DNA from: an uncultured Bacteroides sp. | GTDB taxonomy: Bacteria; Bacillota; Clostridia; Lachnospirales; Lachnospiraceae | Assembly: GCA_945913015.1 (NCBI GenBank) | Contig: CAMECH010000018.1 | Location: 1 to 50,233 of the forward strand | Direction: 5' to 3' | DNA length: 50,233 nt | In this document: in pieces, positions 37,761-46,041 of the stretch | How positions within the stretch are numbered: the first letter of the stretch is position 1 | Layout of the letters: each line of letters opens with the position of its first letter | Notes under the pieces: generated by a model | What the model was told of the DNA's origin: nothing | The model's database searches: none | Seen by the model: the letters and a program-made list of their open reading frames with translations, nothing else | Program-made: the position numbers and the translations under genes

Positions 37761-37769
37761 CTAATCCTC

Positions 37770-37905
37770 ATTCCGCAGACGCTTATGCGTCGGAGGAATC
37801 GCGAGCCAAATATCAGATTTGGCTCTGCGATAATGGCTTGTTTGTGGCGCCTGCGGCACAAACAGCCGTGTGAAAAATATGCCATCGGGCATATTTTTCA
37901 CACTA
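37770..37905 (-). repeat. 136-bp hairpin-rich repeat element, copy 1
   Basis: It matches 50098-50233 over the full 136 bp with three differences (two in a hairpin loop). Four hairpins are visible: 37770-37799, about 37803-37825 (GAGCCAAAT/ATTTGGCTC), about 37839-37864 (TGTTTGTG/CACAAACA) and 37868-37903 (16-bp perfect stem, 4-nt loop). The 10-nt loop 37847-37856 can pair with 37773-37782; the one base that differs from copy 2 becomes a G-U pair if the minus strand is transcribed. It lies about 150 bp upstream of the permease start. Confidence 0.85.
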
Positions 37906-37999
37906 ACGGCACCCACCATTTTTTCCTTAATTTTTAACACTGCGCTGAATATTAAAAATGTTTTCAGGCAGCAGCTTATAACACAGGAGGTATCAGAAT

Positions 38000-38671
38000 T
38001 TGGCAGCAGCGCACGAAACCAAAAGCAGAATTTACCAGTTGTTCTGGATATTTATGATTGGATGCGTTATCGGCGATTTAATTGAAACCGTATATTGTTT
38101 TATAGGGACAGGCTCAATAATGAACCGCAGCAGCGTACTTTACGGCCCCTTCAGTATCGTGTGGGGCGCGGGTGCGGTTTTGATGTCTGTTTTTGCAATG
38201 TTTATAAACGCATTTCATTTTAACACTAAATCAATATGGGGAAGTATCCTTATAATTATAGCCGGTGCGGTTATCGGAGGCGTACATGAATACTATTCAA
38301 GTTATCTGTCAGAAATCCTCTTCGGCGCAGTCCACTGGGATTATTCCGATATGGAATATAATTTTGACGGACGCACAAACCTCTTGTTCTGTATGTACTG
38401 GGGTATCATTGCCCTGATATGGGTGAGATGGCTATACCCGAAGGTATGCGCATTAATTGAACGTGTTCCATGGAAAATCGGAAAGACAGTGACATTAATA
38501 GCAACCATATTCATGGTTCTGAATCTTTATCTTTCAGGCTGTTCACTTGCACGCTACAGCGAGCGTTTTCATGATGTACCTGCAAGAAGCGGATATGAAC
38601 GTTTTCTTGATGAATACTACCCTGATTCACTTATAACATCACTGTATCCCGATATTAAAGTCGTGCGCTAA
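38000..38671 (+). CDS. CmpB-like multi-pass membrane protein (putative ABC transporter permease family)
   Basis: A 223-residue membrane protein with about five predicted helices, belonging to the PF06541-type family (named putative ABC-transporter type IV or CmpB, true role unknown). The conserved features are GCVIGDLIETVYC in helix 1, SSVLYGPFSIVWG and the DYSDMEYNFDGRTN loop. The start is TTG, with GGAGG 9 bases upstream; no ATG lies nearby. No ABC ATPase is adjacent. It converges on hsp33. The upstream 380 bp hold the phased repeat array and copy 1 of the repeat element but no clear plus-strand promoter. Confidence 0.85.
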   Translation: MAAAHETKSRIYQLFWIFMIGCVIGDLIETVYCFIGTGSIMNRSSVLYGPFSIVWGAGAVLMSVFAMFINAFHFNTKSIWGSILIIIAGAVIGGVHEYYSSYLSEILFGAVHWDYSDMEYNFDGRTNLLFCMYWGIIALIWVRWLYPKVCALIERVPWKIGKTVTLIATIFMVLNLYLSGCSLARYSERFHDVPARSGYERFLDEYYPDSLITSLYPDIKVVR

Positions 38672-38690
38672 ACTGATTGGTAATCAGACA

Positions 38691-39602
38691 CTATCTTACT
38701 GCCTTGTGAAGCAAATCCTTTAACTCATCAATGTCAAATGTGTAATGGTCACCACAAAAATGGCAGTTCACCTCGATAGGTTCACCCTCTTCAATCATTG
38801 CACGAAGCTCTTTTTTGCCAATGCTTATCAGTGCCTTTGCCATTCTGTCCTTAGAACAGTTACAGCTAAATCCTGAAGGTATCTTATCCATAATCTCAAG
38901 ACCGAATTCTCCAAGAAGCTCTTCAAGCATCATCTCAGGAGTATACTGATGTTCAAGCATAGTCGTTACGCTTTTTATCTCTTTAATTTTTTTCTCAAGC
39001 TTTTCAATTAACTCTTCGTCTGCATCAGGAAGCAGCTGTATAATAAATCCTCCTGCCTGACTCACGGTATTATCCTTGGACATGATGACACTTAATCCGA
39101 CAGATGAAGGCACCTGCTCACTCGTTGCAAAATAGTATGTCAAATCCTGCGTAATGTCGCTTGTCACAAGAATTGTATCACCGACATACGGCTCTCTTAA
39201 TCCGATATCCTTTATAACACTGAGGACTCCGATTCCAAGTGCTTTCTCAACATCAAGTCTTCCCTCGCTGTTAAGCGGAAGCATAACGCCCGGATTATTC
39301 ACATATCCCTTTACATTGGCCTTTGAATCAGCCGTTACTGTAAGACCGCCAATAGGGCCGTCACCCTTTATCTGAATTGTGACAAGGTCATCATCGCCCT
39401 TCATCATTGCTCCCATCATTGCCCCGGCTGTCATAAGTCTTCCGAGTGCCACTGTCGCAATAGGACTTGTATTATGTCTCTGCCTTGCTTCCTCCACTGT
39501 ATATTTTGAAGTAATTGCAAATGCCCTTATCTGATGATTTGCTGCTGTTGCTCTTATAATGTAATCTTTAAATTCTTTGTTATCGTTCACGCTAATCTCC
39601 AT
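38691..39602 (-). CDS. hslO: Redox-regulated chaperone Hsp33
   Basis: A 303-residue chaperone activated by oxidation. The C-terminal zinc switch is intact: CNC (in GFSCNCSKDRM) and CHFC (VNCHFCGDHY) about 35 residues apart. The N-terminal domain contains RATAANHQIRAFAITSK and the conserved GPIGGLTVTAD. I start at the ATG coding for MEISVND: the upstream methyltransferase stops one base before it (TGA-A-ATG), which indicates translational coupling and explains the weak ribosome site. Longer readings run through the methyltransferase gene. Confidence 0.95.
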   Translation of the reverse strand: MEISVNDNKEFKDYIIRATAANHQIRAFAITSKYTVEEARQRHNTSPIATVALGRLMTAGAMMGAMMKGDDDLVTIQIKGDGPIGGLTVTADSKANVKGYVNNPGVMLPLNSEGRLDVEKALGIGVLSVIKDIGLREPYVGDTILVTSDITQDLTYYFATSEQVPSSVGLSVIMSKDNTVSQAGGFIIQLLPDADEELIEKLEKKIKEIKSVTTMLEHQYTPEMMLEELLGEFGLEIMDKIPSGFSCNCSKDRMAKALISIGKKELRAMIEEGEPIEVNCHFCGDHYTFDIDELKDLLHKAVR

Positions 39603-39603
39603 T

Positions 39604-40374
39604 TCATGGCTTAACCGCCCTAAAATATATCCTTTCATGATTATCTTCACCGGCATCCTCTTCAAATGCCTCAGCATCAATAAATCCTGCACCACGCAGA
39701 AGTTCCATGACATCCTCGGTCATATATGCCCTCTGCACATGATATTCATCATATCTTTCATATCTGCCGTCATCACATTTAACAAAAACCGACAGCTCAT
39801 ACTCGTTGAGCATTTCGTCAGCATTATAATAATTATTCCAGATGTATGTGCAATCCTCCATACAATCTGAAAATGTGTTATCTGCAAGCACATCCCGGTA
39901 AAATGCTTCCTTCTTCATATCAAAGATAAATACTCCGCCGTGTCTTAACGCGCGCCACACCGACTTAAAGCATTTCTTCAGGCTGTCTGCTTCGACAAGG
40001 TAATTCATGGAGTCACATACGCTTACTACCCCATCAGCTTCATATGGTATTTCAAAGTCCGTCATGTCCTGAAGCGTATATACAATCTGCAGGTTGTCCG
40101 CTTCATTGTCAGATGCTGCTTCCAGCTCACACATATTCATATTGGCCTGCACCAGCATATCTTCGGAATTATCAATTCCTATTATGCCATATCCTCTTTT
40201 GGCAAGCTCAATTGAAAATATTCCCGTACCGCATCCAAGCTCTGCTATCTGCGATTCCCCCGGCAGCACACCTTTCTGCGCAAGCCTTTTTGCTATAAGT
40301 CCGGCCCACTGCTGATATGGCATGTCTGACATAAATTTGTCATAAACATAAGCAAACCCCGTATATGCTTCCAT
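39604..40374 (-). CDS. SAM-dependent methyltransferase, class I
   Basis: A 256-residue Rossmann methyltransferase. Motif I is IAELGCGTGIFSIELA at about residue 40, motif II region IIGIDNSEDML, and motif IV DGVVSVCDSMNYL. The N-terminal EAYTGFAYVYDKFMSD is shared with a Firmicutes family of uncharacterised methyltransferases often next to hslO. The substrate is unknown. The start is uncertain: an ATG four codons earlier exists, and neither has a strong ribosome site. Coupled to hslO. Confidence 0.9.
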   Translation of the reverse strand: MEAYTGFAYVYDKFMSDMPYQQWAGLIAKRLAQKGVLPGESQIAELGCGTGIFSIELAKRGYGIIGIDNSEDMLVQANMNMCELEAASDNEADNLQIVYTLQDMTDFEIPYEADGVVSVCDSMNYLVEADSLKKCFKSVWRALRHGGVFIFDMKKEAFYRDVLADNTFSDCMEDCTYIWNNYYNADEMLNEYELSVFVKCDDGRYERYDEYHVQRAYMTEDVMELLRGAGFIDAEAFEEDAGEDNHERIYFRAVKP

Positions 40375-40463
40375 CTTCTTTACCATTCCCGTTTTACAGA
40401 ATCAAATACACTGACCGCATTACATTCTATCAATATTTTTATTCAAAAGCAAGTATAACCATC

Positions 40464-40492
40464 TTGATAATCCGACACTAATAATCTATACT
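40464..40492 (+). promoter_or_regulatory. Sigma-A promoter of the hypothetical membrane protein gene
   Basis: TTGATA, 17-bp spacer, TATACT, with the -10 ending 46 bp before the GTG start. Confidence 0.7.
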
Positions 40493-40538
40493 GAACAGGT
40501 AACATTTTTTAGTATTTATTTTTTGACGGAGGGAACCA

Positions 40539-41522
40539 GTGAACAGCCGGACATTTGTACACAATATAAGGCAGGCTATCGCATTTCATATGATTATGCC
40601 CGTTGTATTTCTGGCATTACTGATTTTCATGCTTTCTCAGGTTCCGATTATCAACTGCATTTTCCCGTCACCAATGCGCAGTTTTCAGGACGCTGCTACA
40701 ATATATCGAGACAGTACTTACGTGGAATGTACTGCCGATACACTGTACTATACCGGTTATGACTATATGCTTGGCAGCAAAGTCCGCGGTCACTACTACT
40801 ATTCACTTGAAGGCGGACAATGTACGATATATGTACTTTCATGCAGATACATCCTGAGTCTCGGTGAATTTTCAGATACTCTTCACAATGTAACATTCAG
40901 GGCAGAGCTTGTGAGCAATGATAAAAATATTAAAGATTTACTATCACTTATGGCAGGTGACATGAACTGGTCATATGACGGAATAAGCTCCCACACCTGT
41001 CCTGTCGTTGTAAATGAGATGCGTTACTCTCCGGTACCGGTTGCAATACTTGCCATCTTCCTTATATTTGCATTTATATTTACCCTTGCGCATATAGTTT
41101 CACTTATTCACGGCATGATTGTTCCGCTTCGCACCTCTGTATTTATCGGGACATTGAAAAAAAACATGCCCGAACAGATTGCCCTGGCCTGCGAAGAAAT
41201 TACGGATGCAGTACAGCCTGCCAGCGACTTTTACATAACATCGTCATTTATTATTCACATAACGCCACGCAATATGTCAATAATTCCATATAAGTCAATT
41301 ACGCAGATATATCACTACAACACACTGCACGGACTTCCGATGCGACGGCACATGGCTGCTTCCCTGACAATAGTTCTTGACAACAGGACAAAATGCCATT
41401 TCCGTCACATTCCTCCGGCAGCAGCGGTCTCTGTAACCGATGCCGTACTTAAGAAAAATCCTGATATCAAATCCGGTTTTCCTGATTCACATGACGATGG
41501 TGAAACGCCTCAAAACAATTGA
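40539..41522 (+). CDS. Hypothetical membrane protein, two TM segments
   Basis: A 327-residue protein I cannot place in a family. One TM helix lies at about 15-38. An extracellular domain of about 125 residues follows, with Tyr-rich strands (TADTLYYTGYDYMLG; RGHYYYSLEGGQCTIYVLS). A second TM at about 168-192 leads to a cytosolic tail of about 130 residues that reads like a PH-like beta domain (SIIPYKSITQIYHYNTLHG). It starts with GTG behind GGAGGG (5-base spacing) and has a strong own promoter and terminator, so it is a single-gene unit. A good candidate for an uncharacterised envelope protein. Confidence 0.75.
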   Translation: MNSRTFVHNIRQAIAFHMIMPVVFLALLIFMLSQVPIINCIFPSPMRSFQDAATIYRDSTYVECTADTLYYTGYDYMLGSKVRGHYYYSLEGGQCTIYVLSCRYILSLGEFSDTLHNVTFRAELVSNDKNIKDLLSLMAGDMNWSYDGISSHTCPVVVNEMRYSPVPVAILAIFLIFAFIFTLAHIVSLIHGMIVPLRTSVFIGTLKKNMPEQIALACEEITDAVQPASDFYITSSFIIHITPRNMSIIPYKSITQIYHYNTLHGLPMRRHMAASLTIVLDNRTKCHFRHIPPAAAVSVTDAVLKKNPDIKSGFPDSHDDGETPQNN

Positions 41523-41529
41523 TAATGCA

Positions 41530-41580
41530 AAAAATGTGTGACTGCTCTTCAGTAAATTCTGTAAGCCGTCACACATTTTT
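41530..41580. terminator. Bidirectional terminator between converging genes
   Basis: A 13-bp perfect stem AAAAATGTGTGAC with GTCACACATTTTT. It serves both the membrane-protein gene (plus) and the SEC-C gene (minus), which stops 10 bp away. Confidence 0.85.
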
Positions 41581-41590
41581 AATTAATCAA

Positions 41591-42097
41591 TTATGCATTC
41601 TTACCGCAGCACTTCTTGTACTTAAGACCTGAGCCGCATGGACATGGATCATTACGTCCAATCTTCTTATCTTTTACAATTGTTCCTGAAAGCTTCTGCT
41701 TTTTGTAGAGTTCCTTTCTTGTCTGCTCATCAAGAAGTGAATCCCACTGTGGGAGCTCATAAAGCCATTCAGCCTTTGCTCCTACCATATTGTAGTAAAG
41801 CTTTTCCTTGTCATAATCAAGGCTTACCTGAGTATCCTCTTCCATTGTCTCGATAGGATTAGGTGCCTTAAGGCTGTCGTTAATTCCGTCAAGGAAACCT
41901 ACCATAATCATAAGCTCAACATTGAACTTCTCTGCAAGCTCCTTAACAGTACCGCTGACTGCCTCATCAGGTGTAGCAAGAATCTGCTCATAAATTCCTT
42001 TTTCAAGATTGAAATATGTTCCCCAGAACTGATTCGCCTGCTGCTGGTTCATCTCTGTCTCATATGCCATCTGGCGCCATGTTTCAAGTAAAGTCAT
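41591..42097 (-). CDS. SEC-C motif protein
   Basis: A 168-residue cytosolic protein ending in a SEC-C zinc-binding motif ([19 protein letters not shown]). The N-terminal 145 residues are helical and acidic and not assigned. SEC-C tails in SecA and other proteins bind zinc and often contact SecB or ribosomes; what this one binds is unknown. The ATG has GAGGA upstream. It follows the FliD-like gene by 30 bp on the same strand and may be co-transcribed with it. Confidence 0.85.
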   Translation of the reverse strand: MTLLETWRQMAYETEMNQQQANQFWGTYFNLEKGIYEQILATPDEAVSGTVKELAEKFNVELMIMVGFLDGINDSLKAPNPIETMEEDTQVSLDYDKEKLYYNMVGAKAEWLYELPQWDSLLDEQTRKELYKKQKLSGTIVKDKKIGRNDPCPCGSGLKYKKCCGKNA

Positions 42098-42127
42098 AAT
42101 TTTTCCTCGTCTCTCTAAAATTTGTAT

Positions 42128-42904
42128 TTATAAGTAGCTGCTGTAAAGCGAGCCTGAATAAGTATAACCGCCATAACCGCCGGTATTGTTGTATGATGAG
42201 CCGCTAAGCTGTGCAAGCTGTGACACCGACTGATTGTAGATACCTGCCGCACTGTTGGCAACCTGATAACCATATGAGCCAACACCGTTAAACAGACTCT
42301 TTACATCTGACATATTCGATGCCTTGAATGCCTTCTCATCAATTGTAAGCTTGTTATCGCTTCCTATACTTATCCCTACATCAGACAAAAGCTGCTTATT
42401 GGCTTTTGTTGTACTAACCATGCCGGAAGCTGATGAAACAACCGACCTGCTGCCTGAATCTTTGGCACTGTCAATCGTGGAATTATAGCTGTCAACAAAA
42501 GATGAAACTGCTTTGTAGATAGCATTTTTGTCATATCCAAGTGCCGTAGTCCCGTCTTCGTTCTTAATATCCTTTTTATTAAATACTGACTTGCTTCCTT
42601 TCTCCAGAAGTGCAAGTGCATCTTCTTTCAGGCTCTTTGCATTGTCACGCACGGTTGCAACTGTCTTCTTGTCTTCAGCCGCAGAATTCTTTTCAGTTGA
42701 TTGAGCCGCAACCGAATCGAGCTTTGCATTGCCATTGTAATATGACTTAAGCAGCTTATAATATGAACCGTTCTTAATAGAGCCATAATCATATATGGCC
42801 GACGAAACAGATGCCTGCGATGAAGATGTGCCAAACATGGAATTAAAGAAACCCGATGACACACCATAAAACGTGCCTGTATTCAATGAATTAACAGATG
42901 CCAT
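42128..42904 (-). CDS. FliD C-terminal-like protein without the hook-associated N-terminus
   Basis: A 258-residue Ser/Asn/Gly/Tyr-rich protein with no signal peptide. The region about 135-240 resembles the C-terminal domain of the flagellar cap FliD: FVDSYNSTIDSAKD, then LLSDVGISIGSDNKLTIDEKAFK and DVKSLFNGVGSYG. The rest of FliD (N-terminal coiled coil and D2/D3) is missing. A low-complexity Tyr/Gly/Ser tail ends it. The ATG is preceded by AGGAGGG and a very good promoter. It could be exported by the flagellar secretion system, or be an unrelated protein with similar helices. No other flagellar genes are in the window. Confidence 0.6.
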   Translation of the reverse strand: MASVNSLNTGTFYGVSSGFFNSMFGTSSSQASVSSAIYDYGSIKNGSYYKLLKSYYNGNAKLDSVAAQSTEKNSAAEDKKTVATVRDNAKSLKEDALALLEKGSKSVFNKKDIKNEDGTTALGYDKNAIYKAVSSFVDSYNSTIDSAKDSGSRSVVSSASGMVSTTKANKQLLSDVGISIGSDNKLTIDEKAFKASNMSDVKSLFNGVGSYGYQVANSAAGIYNQSVSQLAQLSGSSYNNTGGYGGYTYSGSLYSSYL

Positions 42905-42973
42905 AACATTCCCTCCTTGTAATAAAATATCGACCTCCGTGTCCCGGATTATAAACATAATCTCTCTTATTAC

Positions 42974-43001
42974 ATTATATCAATCATATAAAATAAATCA
43001 A
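42974..43001 (-). promoter_or_regulatory. Sigma-A promoter of the FliD-like gene
   Basis: Minus strand TTGATT, 16-bp spacer, TATAAT, about 70 bp upstream of the ATG. It is not a flagellar sigma-28-type promoter. Confidence 0.7.
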
Positions 43002-43009
43002 CCTTTTTG

Positions 43010-43909
43010 TTAAACCCCGCTTTTGCATATTTCAAGCAGTTTAGATGCTGCATTTGATATCGGTATTTTATTGCTCGTTGCAATACATATTTTCCTTGAC
43101 GGCATCATATCCGTCATGGATATTTCAAAGAGTTCTCCGCTCTCAAGCTCCTTTGCCGCAAAATCTCTCACCACACAGCCAATCCCCATATTTCTCAGAC
43201 AGAACTGCACAATCATGTCGCTTGTTGCAAGCTCAAATTCCGGACGCAGATAAACATTTCTGTTGTGAAGATATTCATCCATAAATCTTCTTGTACTTGT
43301 ACTTTCCTCAAGACATATCAGCGGGTATTCCTCAAGCTCACCGCACAAAAGCTTTCTTCCCTTAAGCCCCGCAAAACGGTTCCCCGCAATAAAAACATCC
43401 TGTATATCCCTTACATCCACTATGTCAATATCCCTGTCCTCTTCTACGGGTGTACTTATAATCCCGAAGTCAATTCGTCCGTTTCTGAGGTAGCTCAGTG
43501 TTTCGGGGGTAGGCGCATTGGTAACCGATACTTTTATTCCCGGGTACAGTTCATGAAAATGTTCCAGATGCGGCAGCAGGAAAAATTTGAGAGTCATGTC
43601 ACTTGCTCCTACGGTTATCTCTCCGTTTTCAAGATTAAGCATCTGAAGCAGCTTGTCCTCTCCGAGCTTTATATACTCATATCCCTGCTTTACATACGAA
43701 TAGAGCATTGCGCCCTCACTTGTAAGTTTAACGCCTTTCGGGGTCCTCGCAAACAGTTTTACCGAAAGCTGGCCCTCAAGATGTCTTATTGCCTGACTTA
43801 CCGCCGGCTGTGATATACACAGTTCCTTTGCCGCAAGCGAAATGCTTCCGAGCCTCCCGACATGGTAAAAAATTTTATAATACTCAAGATTTATATTTAT
43901 TCTATCCAT
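43010..43909 (-). CDS. LysR-family transcriptional regulator
   Basis: A 299-residue LysR-type regulator. The winged helix-turn-helix is at about 2-60 (GSISLAAKELCISQPAVSQA, then LFARTPKGVKLTSEG) and the two-lobed effector domain at about 88-295 (ITVGASDMTLKFFLLPHL; GRIDFGIIS; GIGCVVRDFAAKEL). It resembles the CysL/YwfK branch in style, but the effector is unknown. The ATG coding for MDRININ has AAGG 8 bases upstream. It faces the C39-like peptidase gene across about 275 bp, so that gene or its own promoter are possible targets. Confidence 0.93.
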   Translation of the reverse strand: MDRININLEYYKIFYHVGRLGSISLAAKELCISQPAVSQAIRHLEGQLSVKLFARTPKGVKLTSEGAMLYSYVKQGYEYIKLGEDKLLQMLNLENGEITVGASDMTLKFFLLPHLEHFHELYPGIKVSVTNAPTPETLSYLRNGRIDFGIISTPVEEDRDIDIVDVRDIQDVFIAGNRFAGLKGRKLLCGELEEYPLICLEESTSTRRFMDEYLHNRNVYLRPEFELATSDMIVQFCLRNMGIGCVVRDFAAKELESGELFEISMTDMMPSRKICIATSNKIPISNAASKLLEICKSGV

Positions 43910-44088
43910 AGTCACTGCCTTCCGGTACGTTTATTTTATATCGTTGCATCTAAACATTCAGACATATTTTTCATACTATTATATCCTTGTCTTTTATTAT
44001 TTTGCAAGCAGATATGCGCTTCTGATGCTGTGCTGTTCTGATATTGCCGCAATATTATACCGGTATTCTCCGGATATTATTGTTTTAC

Positions 44089-44117
44089 TTGGATATTGTT
44101 AAAATATTTAGTATAAT
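44089..44117 (+). promoter_or_regulatory. Sigma-A promoter of the C39-like peptidase gene
   Basis: TTGGAT, 17-bp spacer, TATAAT, about 70 bp before the start. The rest of the LysR/peptidase intergenic region (43910-44186) is AT-rich; I see no clear LysR T-N11-A box I would defend. Confidence 0.7.
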
Positions 44118-44186
44118 ATATTTGTTCGGGCTGACGGCTTAAATTTGCCTTTGCCCCATAATAATGAACCGGAGAATATTTTTCAA

Positions 44187-45002
44187 ATGAAGAAAAAATT
44201 AGCAGTTTTTCTTACTGTATTGCCAATCTTATTTTTCATTGTAATTTATATTTATTTTGCATATAATCCTTCAAAGGCGCTGAACAGACGCGAGCAGACA
44301 TCCGAGGCTGATGTAACGGTGACCGAAGTTACGCTTCCGGTTCCCACAGCAATTGACGGACAATATGCCCTTGAAGATGCAACTGATTCAGACGGCAAGC
44401 CTCTCATAGTTTCACAACAGCTTTATATGCTGATGCCTGTGAAACATATCAGTCAGAATCCTGAGCTTCCAACCGGATGTGAAATTACTTCACTTACAAT
44501 GGTGCTTAATTATCTGGGATTTGATGTAAGCAAGACTTATATGGCAGAGCATTATCTCGACAAGCTTGAAACATTTGACGGAAGCTTCTATGATTATTTT
44601 ATCGGAGACCCCGCCAAAACAGAAAGCTGGGGCTGCTTCGCCCCAGCCATAACAAACGCTGCCAACAGATACTTATCCAAGCAGAATTCAGCTCTGAAGG
44701 CATACAATATAAGCAGTTCATCACTGCAGTCACTCTTTAACGAGCTGTCAGCCGGACACCCCGTTATTGTATGGACAACCAGCGACTGGGACGAAAAAAC
44801 TACATATACCGGCATCAGATTAAACGATAATTCAGTTTTTAACTGGCCAAGCAATGAGCACTGTGTCGTACTCATAGGCTTTAATCTTGAGAAAGGCACT
44901 GTATTTCTTGCAGACCCTCTGAGTGATGTAATTGAAAAAGATTTATCTGCATTTGCCAAGAGCTATGATGCATATTACAAGCAGGCTGTTGTGATAAAAT
45001 AA
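44187..45002 (+). CDS. C39-like cysteine peptidase, membrane-anchored
   Basis: A 271-residue protein with an N-terminal signal anchor (KKKLAVFLTVLPILFFIVIY), a polar linker, and a Peptidase_C39_2 (YvpB-like) papain-fold domain from about 95. The active-site Cys lies in LPTGCEITSLTMVLNYLG, the His in NEHCVVLIGF, and the acidic residue in FLADPLSD. Members sit outside the membrane and probably cut peptides or act on envelope proteins; the substrate is unknown. I use the ATG coding for MKKKLAV, with GGAG 12 bases upstream (long spacing). An in-frame TTG 14 codons earlier has no ribosome site. It converges on the amidase gene with 2 bp between stops. Confidence 0.88.
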   Translation: MKKKLAVFLTVLPILFFIVIYIYFAYNPSKALNRREQTSEADVTVTEVTLPVPTAIDGQYALEDATDSDGKPLIVSQQLYMLMPVKHISQNPELPTGCEITSLTMVLNYLGFDVSKTYMAEHYLDKLETFDGSFYDYFIGDPAKTESWGCFAPAITNAANRYLSKQNSALKAYNISSSSLQSLFNELSAGHPVIVWTTSDWDEKTTYTGIRLNDNSVFNWPSNEHCVVLIGFNLEKGTVFLADPLSDVIEKDLSAFAKSYDAYYKQAVVIK

Positions 45003-45004
45003 CC

Positions 45005-45931
45005 TTACGTTGTAATATATGTGTTATACCTGAAGCGCCTCAGACGTTCTTCCATCTTGATGGCGTTGGCAAGGAAGCGGAACGCACCGACCTGTACCTT
45101 GTATATGCCATCATCATATACGATGAAGGCAGGAAACCCTTCAATCAGAAGCGAATTAAGCATTCTGTCTGCTGATTCTTTATTGCGGAATGCTCCCACC
45201 TGCACTCTGTACAGACGTTCAACATTATTGTTCATATTGCCGTTCATATTGTTATTCATATTTTCATCATCTTCGTAATCCCATCTTGTATAATTGCCCT
45301 CCGGAAGATTTCTGCCGCTGAAATCACTGTCTTCAGGAAAACCAGCAACTGTCTCCTGCACATTTTCTTCGACATTGCTGCTTGCAGTTTCCGCATTCTG
45401 ATAAAGCGTTGTAAGTATACCGTCTGCAATTCCCTGTGCAATGGCATTAAAGTTTTCATCAAATGTCTTATTGTCGTTTTCATTGTTAATAAATCCGACT
45501 TCAACAAGTGCAGCAGGCATTTTTGTACGTTTGAGCACAACAAGATTAGGTCTTTCATCTATGCCAAGATTTTTAAACCCTGCCGCTTCAAGCTCAGAAT
45601 TAATATTATTGGCAAGTCTCGTTCTCGTTCCTCCATTGGCAAATACAAGCGTCTCAACGCCTGAATACTGGTTAGGTCTTTCCGAAGAATTTCTGTGAAG
45701 CGATACAAAAAGGTCTGCCCCCGAATTATTGGCATCAGTTGCTTTCTTGAACGGAGTTTCGTAAATATCGTCATCTCTCACATAAAAAACATCCACGCCG
45801 CTTTTTTCAAGTATTCCTCCGACCGCCATTGCAAGGCGCAAAACGTCATTTTTCTCCTGACGTCCGTTAAAGACAGCTCCCGAATCACTTCCCCCATGTC
45901 CTGCATCAATTGCTACTTTATAATCAGCCAT
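45005..45931 (-). CDS. N-acetylmuramoyl-L-alanine amidase with SPOR domain, CwlC-like
   Basis: A 308-residue cell-wall amidase. The Amidase_3 domain (about 1-180) has the zinc ligands expected in VAIDAGHGGSDSG (His), the following Glu, and SLHRNSS (His), and the catalytic Glu in ALVEVGFINNEND. An Asn/Met/Gly-rich linker (about 225-240) leads to a C-terminal SPOR domain (YRVQVGAF twice). There is no signal peptide, as in B. subtilis CwlC, which is made in the mother cell and released for its lysis. The ATG with GAGG 5 bases upstream fixes the start and rules out a longer secreted form. The promoter looks sigma-K-like. Divergent from a SleC homologue. Confidence 0.9.
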   Translation of the reverse strand: MADYKVAIDAGHGGSDSGAVFNGRQEKNDVLRLAMAVGGILEKSGVDVFYVRDDDIYETPFKKATDANNSGADLFVSLHRNSSERPNQYSGVETLVFANGGTRTRLANNINSELEAAGFKNLGIDERPNLVVLKRTKMPAALVEVGFINNENDNKTFDENFNAIAQGIADGILTTLYQNAETASSNVEENVQETVAGFPEDSDFSGRNLPEGNYTRWDYEDDENMNNNMNGNMNNNVERLYRVQVGAFRNKESADRMLNSLLIEGFPAFIVYDDGIYKVQVGAFRFLANAIKMEERLRRFRYNTYITT

Positions 45932-45961
45932 GGTTACCTCGTAATTTTTACATTTTGGTAT

Positions 45962-45989
45962 TATCTTATGCAATACAAATTATGTGCGT
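45962..45989 (-). promoter_or_regulatory. Sigma-K-like promoter of the amidase gene
   Basis: On the minus strand, CATAAGATA fits the sigma-K -10 consensus CATANNNTA, and an AC dinucleotide lies 17 bp upstream, as in the short sigma-K -35. The -10 ends 31 bp before the ATG. No sigma-A promoter is evident in the same space. Confidence 0.5.
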
Positions 45990-46041
45990 GCATATAGTAT
46001 TCATAGATTATATATGAAGCATAACAGAAATGAGGTAAATC

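Noticed and set aside
42905-42958. Flagellar sigma-28 promoter of the FliD-like gene (GTCGATAT)
   Set aside because: The matching -35 box is missing at the right distance, and a much better sigma-A promoter lies upstream.
46002-46030. Sigma-G or sigma-E promoter of sleC
   Set aside because: CATA-containing stretches are present, but no pair of -35/-10 boxes with proper spacing fits either consensus well.
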